From Gossypium raimondii (lineage: Eukaryota; Streptophyta; Magnoliopsida; Malvales; Malvaceae): a stretch of 64,000 nt of DNA. Made by a program: the position numbers and the translations under genes. The stretch lies in assembly GCF_025698545.1 (NCBI RefSeq), contig NC_068570.1, forward strand, positions 56,873,924-56,937,923. Reading direction: 5' to 3'. Shown here in pieces: positions 36,401 through 48,676 of this stretch (the stretch's first letter is position 1; each line of letters begins with the position of its first letter). Under the pieces are notes generated by a model, which was not told the DNA's origin, searched no databases, and saw nothing but the letters and a program-made list of their open reading frames with translations.

Positions 36401-37576
36401 CAACAACAAACTGAAAAAAGTTCTCTAAATTTATCCTATGAAACAAAACTACAAAAGATGAGGAACATTGCCTCAATCCTAGACTTTCCCACATGATCCT
36501 TAGTTAAATCATGCTTATTGTTGAGACTTTTCTGTATCGAGACACCTTGTTTCCACAGTGTCCCAACTTTTATTTTATTTTATTATTGACATGTCCATGC
36601 ATGTCTGCGCTTATTCTGCCGTGTTGAACACATGTCCAAAACGTGGACACTCTGCCGACAGAAGCATCCGTGCTTTATTTGCAACCCGGATTTAACAAAA
36701 TAGTAACCTATACTGTTCATAATATCAGCTCAGTGAAAGTGAAAACATATTTCAATTGCTGAAAAAAAAATCAGTAGATGGAATTCTAAAACCTGAAGTC
36801 CTGCAGAAATCAAGTGGACGTGAGAATCAATAAATCCAGGCACTACAACCTTTCCTTCTAGATTCAGCTCTTTAGTGCCATATCCTGACAAATCCTGCAC
36901 TCACGTTTGCATTTCTTTCCATTATTTCAAATGGATAGTATTATCCGAAACAGAAAAAACCCCTCAAGTTGAAAATGCTACTAGTATTCAACAAGAAAAG
37001 CAGCTAAGCAAGCTTAATACATGAAAGAAAACAAAATAAAACTCCATTAATGGAACTCAAGTTGCTATAATAGCAAAGAATAACCCAGTTCACATTTTCA
37101 GAAAAGAAAACAGAACAACCAGTAGTGAAAGAAAAAACCAACATCCAAAATTCAAAATTTGGATACAAAAATGGGTTTAAAATGGAAAAAGAAAAGAAAG
37201 AGGAACAACCTGAAGAGATGAATAGTTACCAATGCGAAGAATTCTGCCGTCACGAATGGCCATGGAATTAGCGAAAGGAAAAGAAGGGTCACTAGTAAAA
37301 ATGACCCCATTTTTAACTATCAAATCAGCACCAAACTTAGTTGATGGAATCAGTGAAGCTCTCCATTTCAACCAATCTGGGAAAAAAAAAGTGAAGTTAA
37401 GCAGTAGAATTTTAAGGAGTTCCCAAGTTCATGAATTGTAAAAGGAAGTGGAAAATGAGAAGAATTTGAGGCAATAAAAGGATTAGGCTTTACTTACAAG
37501 TGGAGTTGAACGATGGAAAAAGGAAAACGGAAAGGAAAACGGCAATAGAAGCTAAGTTGACAATGGAAAGATTCAT
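30465..37576 (-). CDS. LAF3: LAF3-type amidohydrolase (phytochrome A signalling family)
   Basis: Predicted 577-residue protein in 15 exons: 37576-37498, 37376-37210, 36894-36793, 35594-35522, 35023-34917, 34826-34703, 34393-34199, 33731-33646, 33372-33265, 32388-32293, 32197-32099, 32006-31932, 31640-31509, 31214-31099 and 30639-30465. The length is close to Arabidopsis LONG AFTER FAR-RED 3, and the blocks match the amidohydrolase_3/YtcJ family. A hydrophobic N-terminal segment ([12 protein letters not shown]) suggests an ER signal or anchor. The metal-binding HxH is in [10 protein letters not shown]. Later blocks are [75 protein letters not shown] and ADFVILSSD. In Arabidopsis the family acts in phyA signalling; the substrate is unknown. 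For exon 8 the donor at 33645 (GTACGA) keeps the frame, whereas the nearer GTTACA at 33652 would bring a stop. Five introns carry MITE-like copies and one a probable solo LTR. Confidence 0.92.
30669..30850 (-). repeat. CTATGTTACT MITE-like family, copy 12
   Basis: Contains GTACCTATGTCCAACACC, GAGCATACGCATGCC and CAGTCGAAGTCCGGG. In the last LAF3 intron. Confidence 0.6.
31280..31466 (+). repeat. CTATGTTACT MITE-like family, copy 13
   Basis: Right end AGTCTGGATAACATAG; core TTTTTTTCTGGGTTTTTCCA. In a LAF3 intron. Confidence 0.75.
32461..32812 (+). repeat. Probable solo LTR in a LAF3 intron
   Basis: It begins TGTTGAAATATG and includes a TATA-like CTCTATTTAAATTCAG, then TTAATAAAAGACAG and a CTCTCTTAAAAAAACTTTC stretch, the usual promoter-to-R/U5 arrangement of a plant LTR. 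The right boundary (near ATATTAACA at about 32802) and the target duplication are not certain. There is no internal coding sequence, so it would be a solo LTR left by recombination. Confidence 0.45.
32945..33127 (+). repeat. CTATGTTACT MITE-like family, copy 14
   Basis: CTATGTTACTCTAGATATTA at the left and TGAGAGTAACATAG at the right. Both inverted ends are intact. In a LAF3 intron. Confidence 0.85.
34072..34132 (+). repeat. CTATGTTACT MITE-like family, copy 15
   Basis: CTATGTTACTCAGACTCAGA then AGAGTTGAAGCAACACAG. Deleted core. In a LAF3 intron. Confidence 0.7.
34459..34590 (+). repeat. CTATGTTACT MITE-like family, copy 16
   Basis: CTATGTTACTAAGACTCGGG at the left and GATGGAGTGACATAG at the right. 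In a LAF3 intron. Confidence 0.82.
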
Positions 37577-38852
37577 GTTTTTTATCTTCCTTCTTTTTTC
37601 TACTATTTTCAGCGGTTGGCACTTCAATAGACTTTGTAGCGGTGAACAACTATGTATAAATCGGGCTCAATCACTGTTTTTAGTTCTTAAAATTTAAGGG
37701 TAAATTTCACCGTTAGTCACTTAAGTATTAGTCAAATTTTTGTTTCATCCAACTATGAAAAATTATAAAATTAAATTAAAATCATTTTGTTACCTAATTA
37801 TGGAAAGTTACAAAATAGTTACTCAACGATTTAATTATCTTGATTTTAATAAAATTTAATCCTCAACATTTACACATTGTGTAATTTGATATATCTTTTA
37901 GTCGTGCTTTTTACATTAAAAGTTAATTTTAAAAGAAAGAGAAAAATGAAAATTATTATTTTGAATTTTTAGCGTTTCCATTTTATATATTTTCTATTAA
38001 ATTTAGCTAATAAATTTGTTTTTTTACTTTTAGGTAAAAGAATCGCAAAAAAATTTTAAAAAAGACCAAATTACTCTATTTGGAAATGTTGAGTGTTAGC
38101 TTTTTAATAGTCAATACTAAATTGACACAATGTATAAATATTGAGGGTTAAAGTTGTTATTATGCTAATTTTAAAAAATCATCAATTCATTATAATAGTA
38201 TTAATTATCAAAAAATATATTAATCTTTGTAATATTATAGATATATCAATGTAATTTATTTTGAGAATAAATATCATTATAATTATATTTTGTTTTAATA
38301 AAAATATTATGAAATATTTATAGATTTCAAGGTCAAAAAGTTAATATAGTTAAAGGAAACGAAAATATAGAAAAAAAATCATCAACCGAGACATCAATGC
38401 ATGTTTGATGAAGAGGTAAGAAACTTGGTCTCCTAGAATAAGATCTTAGTCACTTAAGCTTGGATCTTTTGATAAAAGAAAACAGCACTTTGAAAATTTT
38501 ATCTGATTTAATTCAATTTAAGTATTAATATAATCGGAATCTAATATAATTCTCAAGTCTGAAAAAGGAAAAAAAAGTCAAGGTCAAACAGAGGTGAATT
38601 CGGTCATCGGACCAAGTTTTTAGATAAAAACTTAAAAAGGAAAATTGATTTGTAACCCGAACTCAATCTAACCTGATATGTAGACCCATCAATGTATCTA
38701 ATAAAAATTCCCCCTTCTTCCAGAAGCAAGTGGATTGATATTTTCATATAAAAAAAAAAAAGTGGATTGATATTTAATTAAACATACATACATTTTGACT
38801 AATCTCACTGAAAATAAGTAAATAAACACTATTGAGGCTGCCTCAAATCAAT
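37577..38852. other. Intergenic region: LAF3 promoter and RAP 3' flank
   Basis: The LAF3 promoter should lie in about 37577-37690. From 37695 to 38165 there is repeat-derived AT-rich DNA: inverted matches connect 37855-37890 (TTTAATCCTCAACATTTACA, CATTGTGT) with 38115-38160. A short duplication (AGTGGATTGATATTT) is at 38727-38778. The RAP 3' UTR adjoins 38853. No exon was found. Confidence 0.5.
37695..38165. repeat. Dispersed AT-rich noncoding repeat, copy 2, with inverted ends
   Basis: Left part AATCCTCAACATTTACACAT; the right part is its complement near 38118-38158 (ATGTATAAATATTGAGGGTT). Wording is shared with copies near 29.6 and 42.8 kb. It is a candidate decayed TIR element; no target duplication could be defined. 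Confidence 0.45.
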
Positions 38853-41636
38853 TCAGCCAAGGTGATCTTTCAGAATTTTCCTCAGGTACTCAAGCTGCTC
38901 TACTTCCCCTTCAAGTTCCTCCCACTACAAATAAGAAGAGAAAAAAACAAAAAGTCATTACCTTTGGCATCAAAAGAAATTCCCAACATTAATTACAATT
39001 TACAAGCTATGCTATCTGAACTTGGTGATATAGTACTCCTTTTCTTGGATTTTTCTTGAAGTATCCATATTTGACACTCGTGTCCAAAGCATATCCAGAC
39101 ACATATATAGGAATATGATCCTCCAAAGACCTTCCAAATACGTAAAAATCTTGAAAATGACAAACATATCCGTGTTTAACACTCGTACTCATAATCATGT
39201 CCAAATATGTACTGGACATAGATGCCAGATACAAGTACTTTAGGAAAAATAAAAAAGTCCAGATAACATAGCTTATGAATACCAAAAACCTGCTTAAAAG
39301 TTAGAATCCATTGAGAAAACGTCTACAATCATGACATGAGTACTCTAAGCAGTGTTTCAAGTCTTGAATGCATATGAAATAAAAGACAAGGACCCACCTC
39401 TTGATAAGACAATGATACAAATCTCCAACCAGAAGCGGCAATATGACGCCGTTTTAAAATGGTATGCCCTAATGGTGTTCCTGCAGAGATTCAAAAGAAT
39501 ATCATTGGATGCATCAAGTTATTATACTTACTTAAGCTTCATCAAAATCAGGTTAAGGTATATAAACAGTCTTGTATTATAGTCAAAAATGTAATTTAGA
39601 CATCATTAAACTAAGTAATTTAATCCAAGGGTGTAATCGAGCCTAACCAAGCACAAGCCAGAAGAAACTCAAGCTAGATTGTTTTTACTCTTAAAGCTCG
39701 AGTTCTGTTCAAGATTAAGATTGAACTAATCAAGTTTGCTCGATTAAGCTCAACTAATCTCATATGCATGATAAAAGATGACCAACACCTTAAACATGAT
39801 GTGACACAATAAAATATACTAACAAGACATGGAATATACGAATTGTTGAAAATACTTACCAGTATTTCTTGAGAAATGTGTTGGTCCATCAATCTCCAAA
39901 GCAACCTTTTGATCAACAAGAACAGCATCAATGGTGTAGCAGTCCGTAGGGTGCTCCCTAACCCAATCAAGGCCAGTGCTCACAAGAAGACGACCAACTT
40001 CCTTTTGGAAAGATGAAGTTGTCTTTTGATTGAACCTCTTTGTTTTCCCAGCACGAACGATTTTTGACTCGAGTTCACCATCAATGGATAGCTGAAGATG
40101 TGAATACTCGAGCTTTAAGCATTGGTTCACCAGATGAACCTGTGAAGCAAACATAACATCCCCTCTATATTGTTCTGAAATCCGTTGCTCCTCAAAACTG
40201 CTCAATGTTTTCCATACATGAGAAAAGAACGTTCGATCAAGCTGTCCAAAAACTGCATAGGACCAAGCTATATTCCCAAGCTGGTACCTGCTTAAGGCGA
40301 GCACAGGAGGATCTGGAATTCCTCCAAATTCAATATCTCTACTGTTCTCCACACCAGTTTCTTCATCATCTTTTACAGTTTCATGGCTTAAGCAGCATTT
40401 AATTTGGTTGGCATTGTTGAAAACAGTGTCGATAGCTTGAAGCAAGGTGTCTGCAGGCTCATATAGAGATGCAAACGCCCATAACATCTGTGCAAGCTCT
40501 TGTTCATGGAACGAGTGAATTATGGCCGCTGCCCTCTTTGCCAACCCTTCGAACAGATCCGGGGCAGAATGCCGCATTGTAGCGAATGCACCGGCAATGT
40601 TAGCAACATTCTGAGAATTGAACTCTGTAACCTTAGCCAATGCCACCTCTGCAACTCGATCCATTTCGGACAAAAACAACATGTCCCCTCCAATCTTGGA
40701 CAGTGCCCACGCAATGTTCGACACACCTTGTGCCGAGCATTCCGGCAGAGCAGTCATTGCAATACCAATAAGCATTGACATTTCTCTTTGTCGAGTGAAT
40801 GCCAACCTGCGAGTGCTCGGCATCGATACTTTCTCCATGTTCTTAGCAATTCTATGAAGTGCAGTAGCAATATTCAAAGGTGAAAGTGGTGAAGGGCTTA
40901 AACCTTTCCCAACAGCTATTATCATCTCAGATGTAATCTCCAATATTTCTTCTGCAGTTTGTGATTGAATTATATCTTTGTTCAAGTTAACTTCTTTTCT
41001 ACGATCGGACGGCCCTGAAATTTGAGCTAATTTCTGAACTAACTCTTCCATTGCCTTCTCCTTCTTCTCTAAAAACATCCCATCCCCCATTGAACTCACC
41101 GTATCTCGAAGTCGACTCACATTATCATTGATCTGGTTATCGAAATCCTCATTGCCATTATCTTCCTCAAAATCGAAACCCTCTTCAATCTCCTCTACTT
41201 CTTTACTAATCTTATCTTTTTTTGCTAATCTTTTCTTCTTCTTTTTCTTCTTTTTAATCAAATCCTCAACTTTATGAGCCAATCCCCTAGATTCAATAGA
41301 TTTGAGTGCCATTTTTCTAGCCTTTAAACACCAATCCATCCCTTCTTCATCATTAAGAACCCTAGATTTCTCTTGTTTTTTCCTCTTCTTGGGTGCTTGA
41401 TAACTAAATGGATCAATCTCTCCAACAAACTCCAATTCCCAATCTTCCATTTCATCATCATTAACACTATTCCCAGTACTAATACTAGAATTTTTACCCA
41501 AACTTGCTAAGTTTCTTCTAGGAAACTCAAGCCCACCTCTTAATTTCACTAATGAAAGACTATGAACTTGCTTTGGCATGAAAATTAAGGGTTTTAAGTA
41601 AGTTTGGGTAGGGAACGGATTTAACAAAAATTCCAT
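38853..41636 (-). CDS. RAP: RAP-domain chloroplast RNA-binding protein
   Basis: Predicted 643-residue protein in three exons (41636-39860, 39480-39398, 38924-38853). The long first exon is typical. The N-terminus is rich in hydroxylated and basic residues, as in a plastid transit peptide, and is followed by an acidic/basic linker with a run of eight lysines. Residues of about 235-520 form helical OPR-like repeats ([74 protein letters not shown]). The C-terminus is a RAP domain: [38 protein letters not shown], then [14 protein letters not shown]. In Arabidopsis RAP binds plastid RNA and is needed for 16S rRNA maturation. Intron 2 contains a MITE-like copy. Nothing looks broken. The reverse strand of exon 1 has spurious open frames. 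Confidence 0.93.
39055..39271 (-). repeat. CTATGTTACT MITE-like family, copy 17 (composite)
   Basis: Contains the CCTCCAAAGACCTTCCAAAT block and the end GTCCAGATAACATAG. It is longer than other copies and seems to be one-and-a-half units joined. In RAP intron 2. Confidence 0.7.
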
Positions 41637-42179
41637 GGCCCCTTTTCTCTCGATTCTATCGCGGATTAATGAACGAAAATACCAAACAAGAATTTTTAAA
41701 ACAACTAAATATCATCAAATATCAGAGTTCATGAAGAGAAATGAACACTCAAAAACCCAGAATTCAAGAGGAACTGAGAAAAATGAACCATACCCATTAC
41801 GGAAAGCTCACTGCTTTAGCGGAAAATTGCAAGACATGTAATGTAACTATGTAAGTTGCTTTATGATTCCTGTTCATTTTCGTTTTAATGTTAATTTTCT
41901 GGATAAGATATTTATTATATGAATGAACAGCAAAATTGGGCCAACCTAAAACATTTTTTGTTCGTCATGTAGATGACATTTGTTTTGGGGTAAACTACTC
42001 GAATATTCACATTTGGTCATTCAAATTTTCGGGTAAACTACAAAAATATCACCCAATTATGCTTTTAGTTTTAATTTTGTCACTCAAGTATTAATTTTTT
42101 CGATTTAGTAATTAATTTTTTTAAATTAAATATTCTAGTCACCCTCCAATTAGTTGTCCTTAGATGAGTGAGGAAAAGT

Positions 42180-42715
42180 AAAGTTATCCGTAGACCGGGG
42201 CGAGTTTCAACAAAATTTTAGGCTCAATTGATAGCTCGGACCTGACCCGAAAAATAGGCTTAAATTTTTACTCAAACCCAACTCATATTATATATGCTAA
42301 ACTCGAGCCCAGATCGACCCAGCCCGTATTAAAGCCTATAGCATCAATACAATAGGGAATGTATCGATACTTGCTATGAGGTATTCACACTTTGAGGAGA
42401 GATTGATACTCAAACAATTTTTCTTTAATTTCCAAAATATCGAACCTTAAAACGGTATCGATACTAGACATGGTATCGATACTTTTGTAAAAGTATTGAT
42501 ACTTTATTAAGGGTATTGAAACTTTTAGGCATGTATCCGAGCCAAGTTGAGACAAAAAAGCCTTACCCGATGCCCAACCCGTTTTTAAGCTAGCCTTATT
42601 TTTTACCCAAGCCCATTTTCGGGCTTATATTTTTGTCCAAACCCTTCCATTTTTTGGACGGGTCTTCGAGCTGAGTCGGATGGCCCAACCCATAGACAAG
42701 TCTAACGAAAAAATG
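42180..42715. repeat. Complex repeat with TATCGATA palindromes
   Basis: Outer parts carry cytosine-rich phrases (GACCTGACCCGAAAAATAGG on the left; TACCCAAGCCCATTTTCGGG and CAAACCCTTCC on the right) like those of a common dispersed plant repeat. The centre (about 42355-42540) has repeated GTATCGATAC-type palindromes and near-copies (GTATTGATAC, GTATTGAAAC). It looks like a short palindromic array embedded in, or bridging, two arms of another element. Confidence 0.5.
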
Positions 42716-42900
42716 ATGTGAGCTTTTTTATTGATCTAATAATAAATTTAGTCCTTTAATATTTATACATTCTATCAATTTGATCCTAAATATAAAAAAT
42801 TCAATAAATTATAAATTGTCATTTTAGTTCAAATTCTAAAAAAAAAAATCAATAAATTAACTCTGCACATTTACGAAATTTATCAATTTTTTTAAAAATA
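42715..42900. repeat. Dispersed AT-rich noncoding repeat, copy 3
   Basis: TAATAATAAATTTAGTCCTT, ATATTTATACATTCTATCAA and TTTGATCCTAAATATAAAAA match, with differences, the copies near 29.6 and 37.9 kb. The segment 41997-42170 (GGGTAAACTACAAAAATATC) may be the other end of the same element, split by the 42180-42715 block. Confidence 0.4.
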
Positions 42901-45900
42901 TTTTTTTAAAAAATCACCATTTGTAAACTCTCTCACAAGCCACATCAATTTCCTTTTCTTTTCCTATGATATTTAGTGTGAAGATAATTGTGATAGGCAA
43001 GTAGCCTTTTCTCAGCCCAGCCTAGAATTGCAATTTTTTATTATTTTTTTTGTCAAAATAAGCTGATATTATTAAAACAGGCTCAAGAGTGTAACTGAAA
43101 AGCACCAAAGCAACAAATGAATCGGCAAAAGCAAACAAATAACAGCTGTCCAGCATAGAAAATAAATGAATCCTAGAAAGTGACGATCAAAAAACAAAGC
43201 AAAATAAACCTCATGAGCACCGCTTCAACATCCAATATCAGCTAAACGAGCTCTCCTCAACATCTGCCACAATAACACGCAACCAATTCATCATTGCCTT
43301 TTCAACTTCCATTAATAGATTATTAGTAGCCAACAACAAATCACCTTTCACTTGGTCAGTTGCCACATAATGGTTCCACAAGAAACAAATATCATGCAGC
43401 ATCACTACCCATGCCTTCTTTACGAGGTTCACAACCTCATCCATCTCTCCAATAACACACGGTTCATAATTATCATCAAAACAACATCATTCGATCGAAA
43501 GCTAAAAAGATCTAGATGATAAATAAAAAATTCAGCACGACTTTCTAATTCCAACCCACATGTATTAGGTTTGGTGAGATTTATCACTGTAAATATTACA
43601 ATGAAAGGTTCAGTTTTATAAAAAAATTTAAAAGTTCCGATGTGCTATAAAATCGCTTTTCACAAAATAATATTTCCAACAATAGACCAGTCAGTAAGAG
43701 ATAAATAACCGATTGATTAGCTGACTGATGAGAACTACATTTGGACCATGAACTCGAAAACTGGATGAATTGTAAAAAATCGGTTGAATTGGATTTTATA
43801 TTTTGGGCTAAATTTTTTTAACCCAAAATCAAAAAAAAAAAAACTAAATTCCTATTAATTTTAGGTTGAAACCAGCCCAATTTATTTAAGACTAAACTAA
43901 TGTATCAAATCTAAACCTATCTATGGGCCGAGTGGTTTACCAATCAAGTTAGGCTTGGGCAAAACTTATTGTGCCTTAAGTTAACCCAAATTTAAATTAA
44001 ATAAATTTTAAATGTCTTTTATTTTTTATTTTATTATTTTTTATTTGGGAAAATTGAACTCAAGCACAAAATTGATTTTTTTTTTTTTAAATTTGGGTCT
44101 TGGCTCGACCCATACAAGCCTAGCCCAACCCAACCAAAAGAAGTAAAGAAAATGAATAAAAACAAAAACCTAAAGGCTAATTTTTTTTCAAGGTATCTAT
44201 TAGAACGAATCCAGTAAATAATACTTCGTATTCTGTAGGCCCATCAAAGGGTTAGATGCTGAATATGAGTTTTGGACATTGTCAAAAAAGGTAAACCACG
44301 GTTGTTAAAAGTTGAAACTAGTTGGGTAGTTTTCTTAGGCCCTATTGTTCTTCTCTTTAGTGTTCTCAAGGCTCAAGTTAAGGTCATCGCCATCGCCATG
44401 TCTTGTCGGCACTGCCGTCAAGGTAAGTGTATTTGGATAGAAGAGATCTCGAATTTTTGATGAATTATATAAAAAGATAAGACAAGTGAAGAAATGAAAT
44501 GGTGATTTTTGAAAATATTTTTGATCAATTTTATTAAGTCACTATATTTCTTACACTAAGAAAGCATTAATTCAACAAAGCAAATCTTGATAAAAGCAGG
44601 AGAGAAGCAAACACCACTAGGGGGACATATAAGCCATTCTTAAATTAAACTTAATTTATAGCTCAAAACAAGTCATATATCTAAATCAAACAATATATTT
44701 ATGTTACTCATCAAGTTGTTAGACTTTGAATGTGTATCTAATATACTAGCAAAAGATTGATGTCATCCTTCTGAAGAATTGGAAAGTGGACATCAAATTA
44801 GACCACCATACAAGGTTGTAGTTCTAGGGATGAGAAGATCATAAGATGGAAGAAAGTAGAAGAAGCCTCAAGTTTCATGTTTTCTAGGCTTTAATTTAAT
44901 AAATAAAAATATTTAAATATATTTTAATTAATACACATGATCAATTTGTGCATCGCATGATAAAAAAAATAGTTAATTATGACTTTTCAATCATATAAAT
45001 AGAACAACACTAGGTTACTTGATATATATGTTAGGAATGTGTGCAATGTTGGGCCAATCTTCTCCTCTCTCTTCTTGACACTGTCTTTCCAGATGTGAGC
45101 ATTCTTCGATCCACAAGGTTTTTAGTGCCAAGAGGTTTCGTACCCCTTGGGGCAATGACATCAAATTAGGACAATTCAAAATCTCTAATCTTGAAAGTAA
45201 GGTGAGGTGTTGTATCTCATTTGGGAGAGAAACTAATCCCTTACACTCCTTAATATTAAGAAATCGAAGAGAAGAAAGATGTTGGATGCACTCCGGCAAT
45301 GAGGTTAACTCTGGACATTTTCTGATATGCAAGTTTTGGAGTGAAGTCAAATATCGCACCCCTTTAGACATAGAGGCTAATTTCTTACACTTTTCAATGC
45401 GTAGTGTAGACAAGGAAGATAATTCTTGCAATCCATTTACCGGAAGGGATACAAGGCTGTTGCAATGACTTAATTCTAAAGTTTCTAAAGAGCTGAAGTT
45501 TTGTAGCCCTGCATGCAAGCTTTCAAGTTGTGAGCAACTTTTAAGATTCAAGTGTTCAAGGGCCAATAGATTATCCAGCAAATCGGATAAATCCCTTAAC
45601 TCATAGAACTCCCAAATATGGAGAGATATAAGAACAGTGGCATTCATCATCAAAGATTTGAGTAAAGTAACACTACTTCCTCTGATATCTAGCTCCTTTA
45701 GAGATTGAAGCATGAGCAGTTTAACCAACATAGGACAACCTATGATATTTAACAAACTAATATAGGAAAATGATGTCTACCATTCTCTGCCGTCCATTCC
45801 TCCAAACATGGTGCCCAAAGTATTTTGAGAACCTCAAGTGATGGAAAAGAACTCTCCATATCTCCGTTGAAGCTACTCTCAATATACTTGAGATCACCCA

Positions 45901-48129
45901 TTCCAAAAATAGTAAGGACCTTCAAGAAGCATAATTTCCCTAGAGGTGGAAGTTGATTGCATCTGTTGCAATATTCTAGTAAGATTTGAACAAGGTTTGG
46001 TAGAAGCATATCCATCATCCAATACGGAAACCTAACACCTTGGTAACCATATATGTACAACTTCTTCAAGCTTGAATGAGGTTGGAGAGCATTAAGAATC
46101 TCTTCATCATTTCCATGTTGAAAGGTTTCATTGCTGTCTCTTCTCCAAAATAAGCTTAGTGATATTAAATTTTGCTTATTTATCAAATTGGAGGTTTTAG
46201 CTTCTGTTGCACTCTTCACGTTGCCAAGTCCTGTGATGTTCAATTCCCCCTCTATGTCCAACTCTTTCAACTCATCCATGCCACCACTGTCATTGTCCTT
46301 TCCCACAACAAACTTGTTGAGCTTGCGCTAGCTTGACAATTGTCCTAATCCAATAGGCATAGAACTTAGTTTATAGCACTCTCTGAGGTCCAGGTACCTA
46401 AGATTTTCCAAGTGCTTCATGCCTTTTGGTAACATTTGAAGATTATCACAAGAACAGAGATTCAGTGTCTGCCAGTTATGAAGGGAGCTTGTTCATTCAG
46501 GTAGAGTTTTCATATTACCATCATGTAGGCAGAAATACATCAAATGGTTCAAACTTTTAAATGTAATATTGCAAAAATTATAACCCAAATCCAACACCTT
46601 TAGATGCCTTTGTTTACTGATGAAATGGGAAGGATTATAGAGGTTAGCAATACCACGAAAGGTGAACTTGTTCCCAAGGATCAAAGAATAAACGGTTGCA
46701 ATTCCGATTTGTCTAAAGTGTTCCTCGAAAAACTACTACTATGAACAAACAAGTGACGAGCAGTTTTTGGTATTTTCAACCTCTTACTGGGCTCAATCAC
46801 ATACATAGCATTTGTCCATCATAGATGTTGCCAAGTCATGAACTAAATCATGCATTTTACATGTAACAATTCCATGAACATGCTCTTTGACGTCCTGGAG
46901 AAAGGACTTCCAAGTTAATTCAGAGAATATTTCACAACCCGTATCATGCAAATCCATATGTCCTCTTGAAGGAATAAATCCATTTGCCATCCATAGTCCT
47001 ATCAGCTTGTCCTTTTCCATGACATAATCTTTGGGAAATATTGAGCAAAACAAAAAACATTGTCTCATATATGGTGGAAGATGCTTATAACTTAACCTCA
47101 ACACACCTAAGATTCTTCTTCCCTCATCTTTCAAATCCCATATCTCACTTTCTTTGACACGTAACCATTCACTTTCCTGGCTTTTGAAATGCAATATGCT
47201 TCCTGTGGCCTTAATTGCCAAGGGTACCCCTCCACATCTCTGCACTATCTGCCTCCCAATTTTTTCCAAGTTCACATTGCCTTCATCCATTCCCATCTCA
47301 AATGCTCTTTGCTTGAACAAGGACCAAGAATCATCATCTGACAAACACATCAAGTCATGAACATGAGCCATCATAAGAGCAACTTTCTTGAGTCGAGTAG
47401 TGACAATAACTGTACTCCCTCTTTGTCTAGAGAGTAGTGCTTTCTTCAGTCTATCCCACTTATTTTTATGTTCATTCCACACATCATCCAATACAAGCAA
47501 AAATCATTTTCCAGCAAGCTTCTCCAATAAGCACCGTTACAAGGGATCTAGCTGTTGGATATTGCATGCGTTCCCTTGTTCAATGGATTCTACAATAGTT
47601 TTAGTCAGACTTGCTATATCAAAATCGTCAGATACACACACTGAAGCTCTCAAATCAAAGACTTCTGTTACATTTTCATCATCGTAAACCAACTGAGCAA
47701 TTGTTGTCATTCGAAGACCTCCCATGCCGCATATGGCATAAACAGAGAGGTCATCATAGTGATTCACATTTTTACGTAACATGCTAACTATCTCTGCCTT
47801 CTCATCTCCTCTGCCAATTACTTCTGATTCATGCACAAGGGAGTTGGTTATCCTGTCTCTATTCCGCCCAGTTTCAGCTTCTGCCACACCCTCTCTTAAG
47901 TGGAACTTGCTTCTCTCCTCAGCAATGGCATCTAATTTCTCTTTTGCATCCTTAAGTTTATGTGCCATATTCAAGCGAAACGGAAGTGGGTTCTGAGGAG
48001 AAAAGAAAGCGGTCACCTTGCTTCTTGCATCCCCTTGCCTTAGAGCTTCTGCGTTGAAGTCATCAAGCACGTCTTTCAGATCATAAGCTACTTATTTGAG
48101 CTTTCCAAGACAATTCTGGATAGTTTTAC

Positions 48130-48631
48130 TGTTGAATTTGGCCAGCATGCAGCAAACACTCGACAACAAGCATGCCATGGAGATCAAGCTATGTTAAAAC
48201 TGATGTAAGAGCTGTTGAAACAAGCTTATTTTGTTCATTTTGTTATTTCTAGTTAATGAAATGTATCTTAGTTCATTTCTAACTAAGTTAGGCCTATGAT
48301 TGATGTAATTAGCTAGAGTGTGAGCTGTAAACACAGCTTTGTACAAGCTTACAAGTTTAAGTTTCAAGTTTCTATGTAATTAGTGGAGGTAGGTAATGTT
48401 TAGGTGATTACTTGCTGTTTTTGACAAGCTTAGTTCTTGGTTTTATGTATTGGCATTATGCCATTATTCACTTATGAATGAAATCAGATTTTTTTTCGTC
48501 AAACTATCTCTATTTTTTCTTAGTTTTTCTTCTTTTCTTCTTGCTTGAATCTGATTCTTTACTCAGCAAGCATCGAGGCTTGTTGCACAAGACACAAGCT
48601 GAGCTTGTCTGTTTCTGTTCTAACACCAACA
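48130..48631 (+). repeat. 5' LTR of the copia element
   Basis: 502 bp, TG...CA. It contains AT-rich promoter-like sequence and a CTTATGAATGAAATC segment near the likely transcript end. A T/C-rich stretch holds about 10 bases not present in the 3' LTR. Confidence 0.95.
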
Positions 48632-48633
48632 AT

Positions 48634-48648
48634 TGGTATCTAGAGCCT
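48634..48648 (+). promoter_or_regulatory. Primer-binding site of the copia element
   Basis: TTGGTATCTAGAGCC follows the 5' LTR by one or two bases and resembles the initiator Met tRNA site TGGTATCAGAGC with a small insertion. Confidence 0.7.
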
Positions 48649-48676
48649 GTTTCTTAAGGGGCTTGTTGTTTAAAGA

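Larger units (their letters stand above)
41640..45014. other. Repeat-rich intergenic region between RAP and the NLR pseudogene
   Basis: The RAP promoter should be at about 41640-41900. Decayed repeat sequence occupies 41997-42170 and 42715-42900. Between them lies a block of GGGCCCGA-like and TATCGATA-like phrases (42180-42715). A minus-strand frame of 68 codons at 43238-43444 has no recognised family. The remainder to 45014 is AT-rich with no supported gene. Confidence 0.5.

Noticed and set aside
40205-40857. Three plus-strand open frames
   Set aside because: Antisense to RAP exon 1, which is long and codon-biased, so open frames on the reverse strand are expected.
43238-43444. Minus-strand frame of 68 codons between RAP and the NLR pseudogene
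   Set aside because: No recognised motif, no spliced partners and surrounded by repeat-like DNA. Might be a retroelement fragment but cannot be supported.
44272-44460. Plus-strand frame of 62 codons
   Set aside because: Isolated, low-complexity surroundings and no family features.
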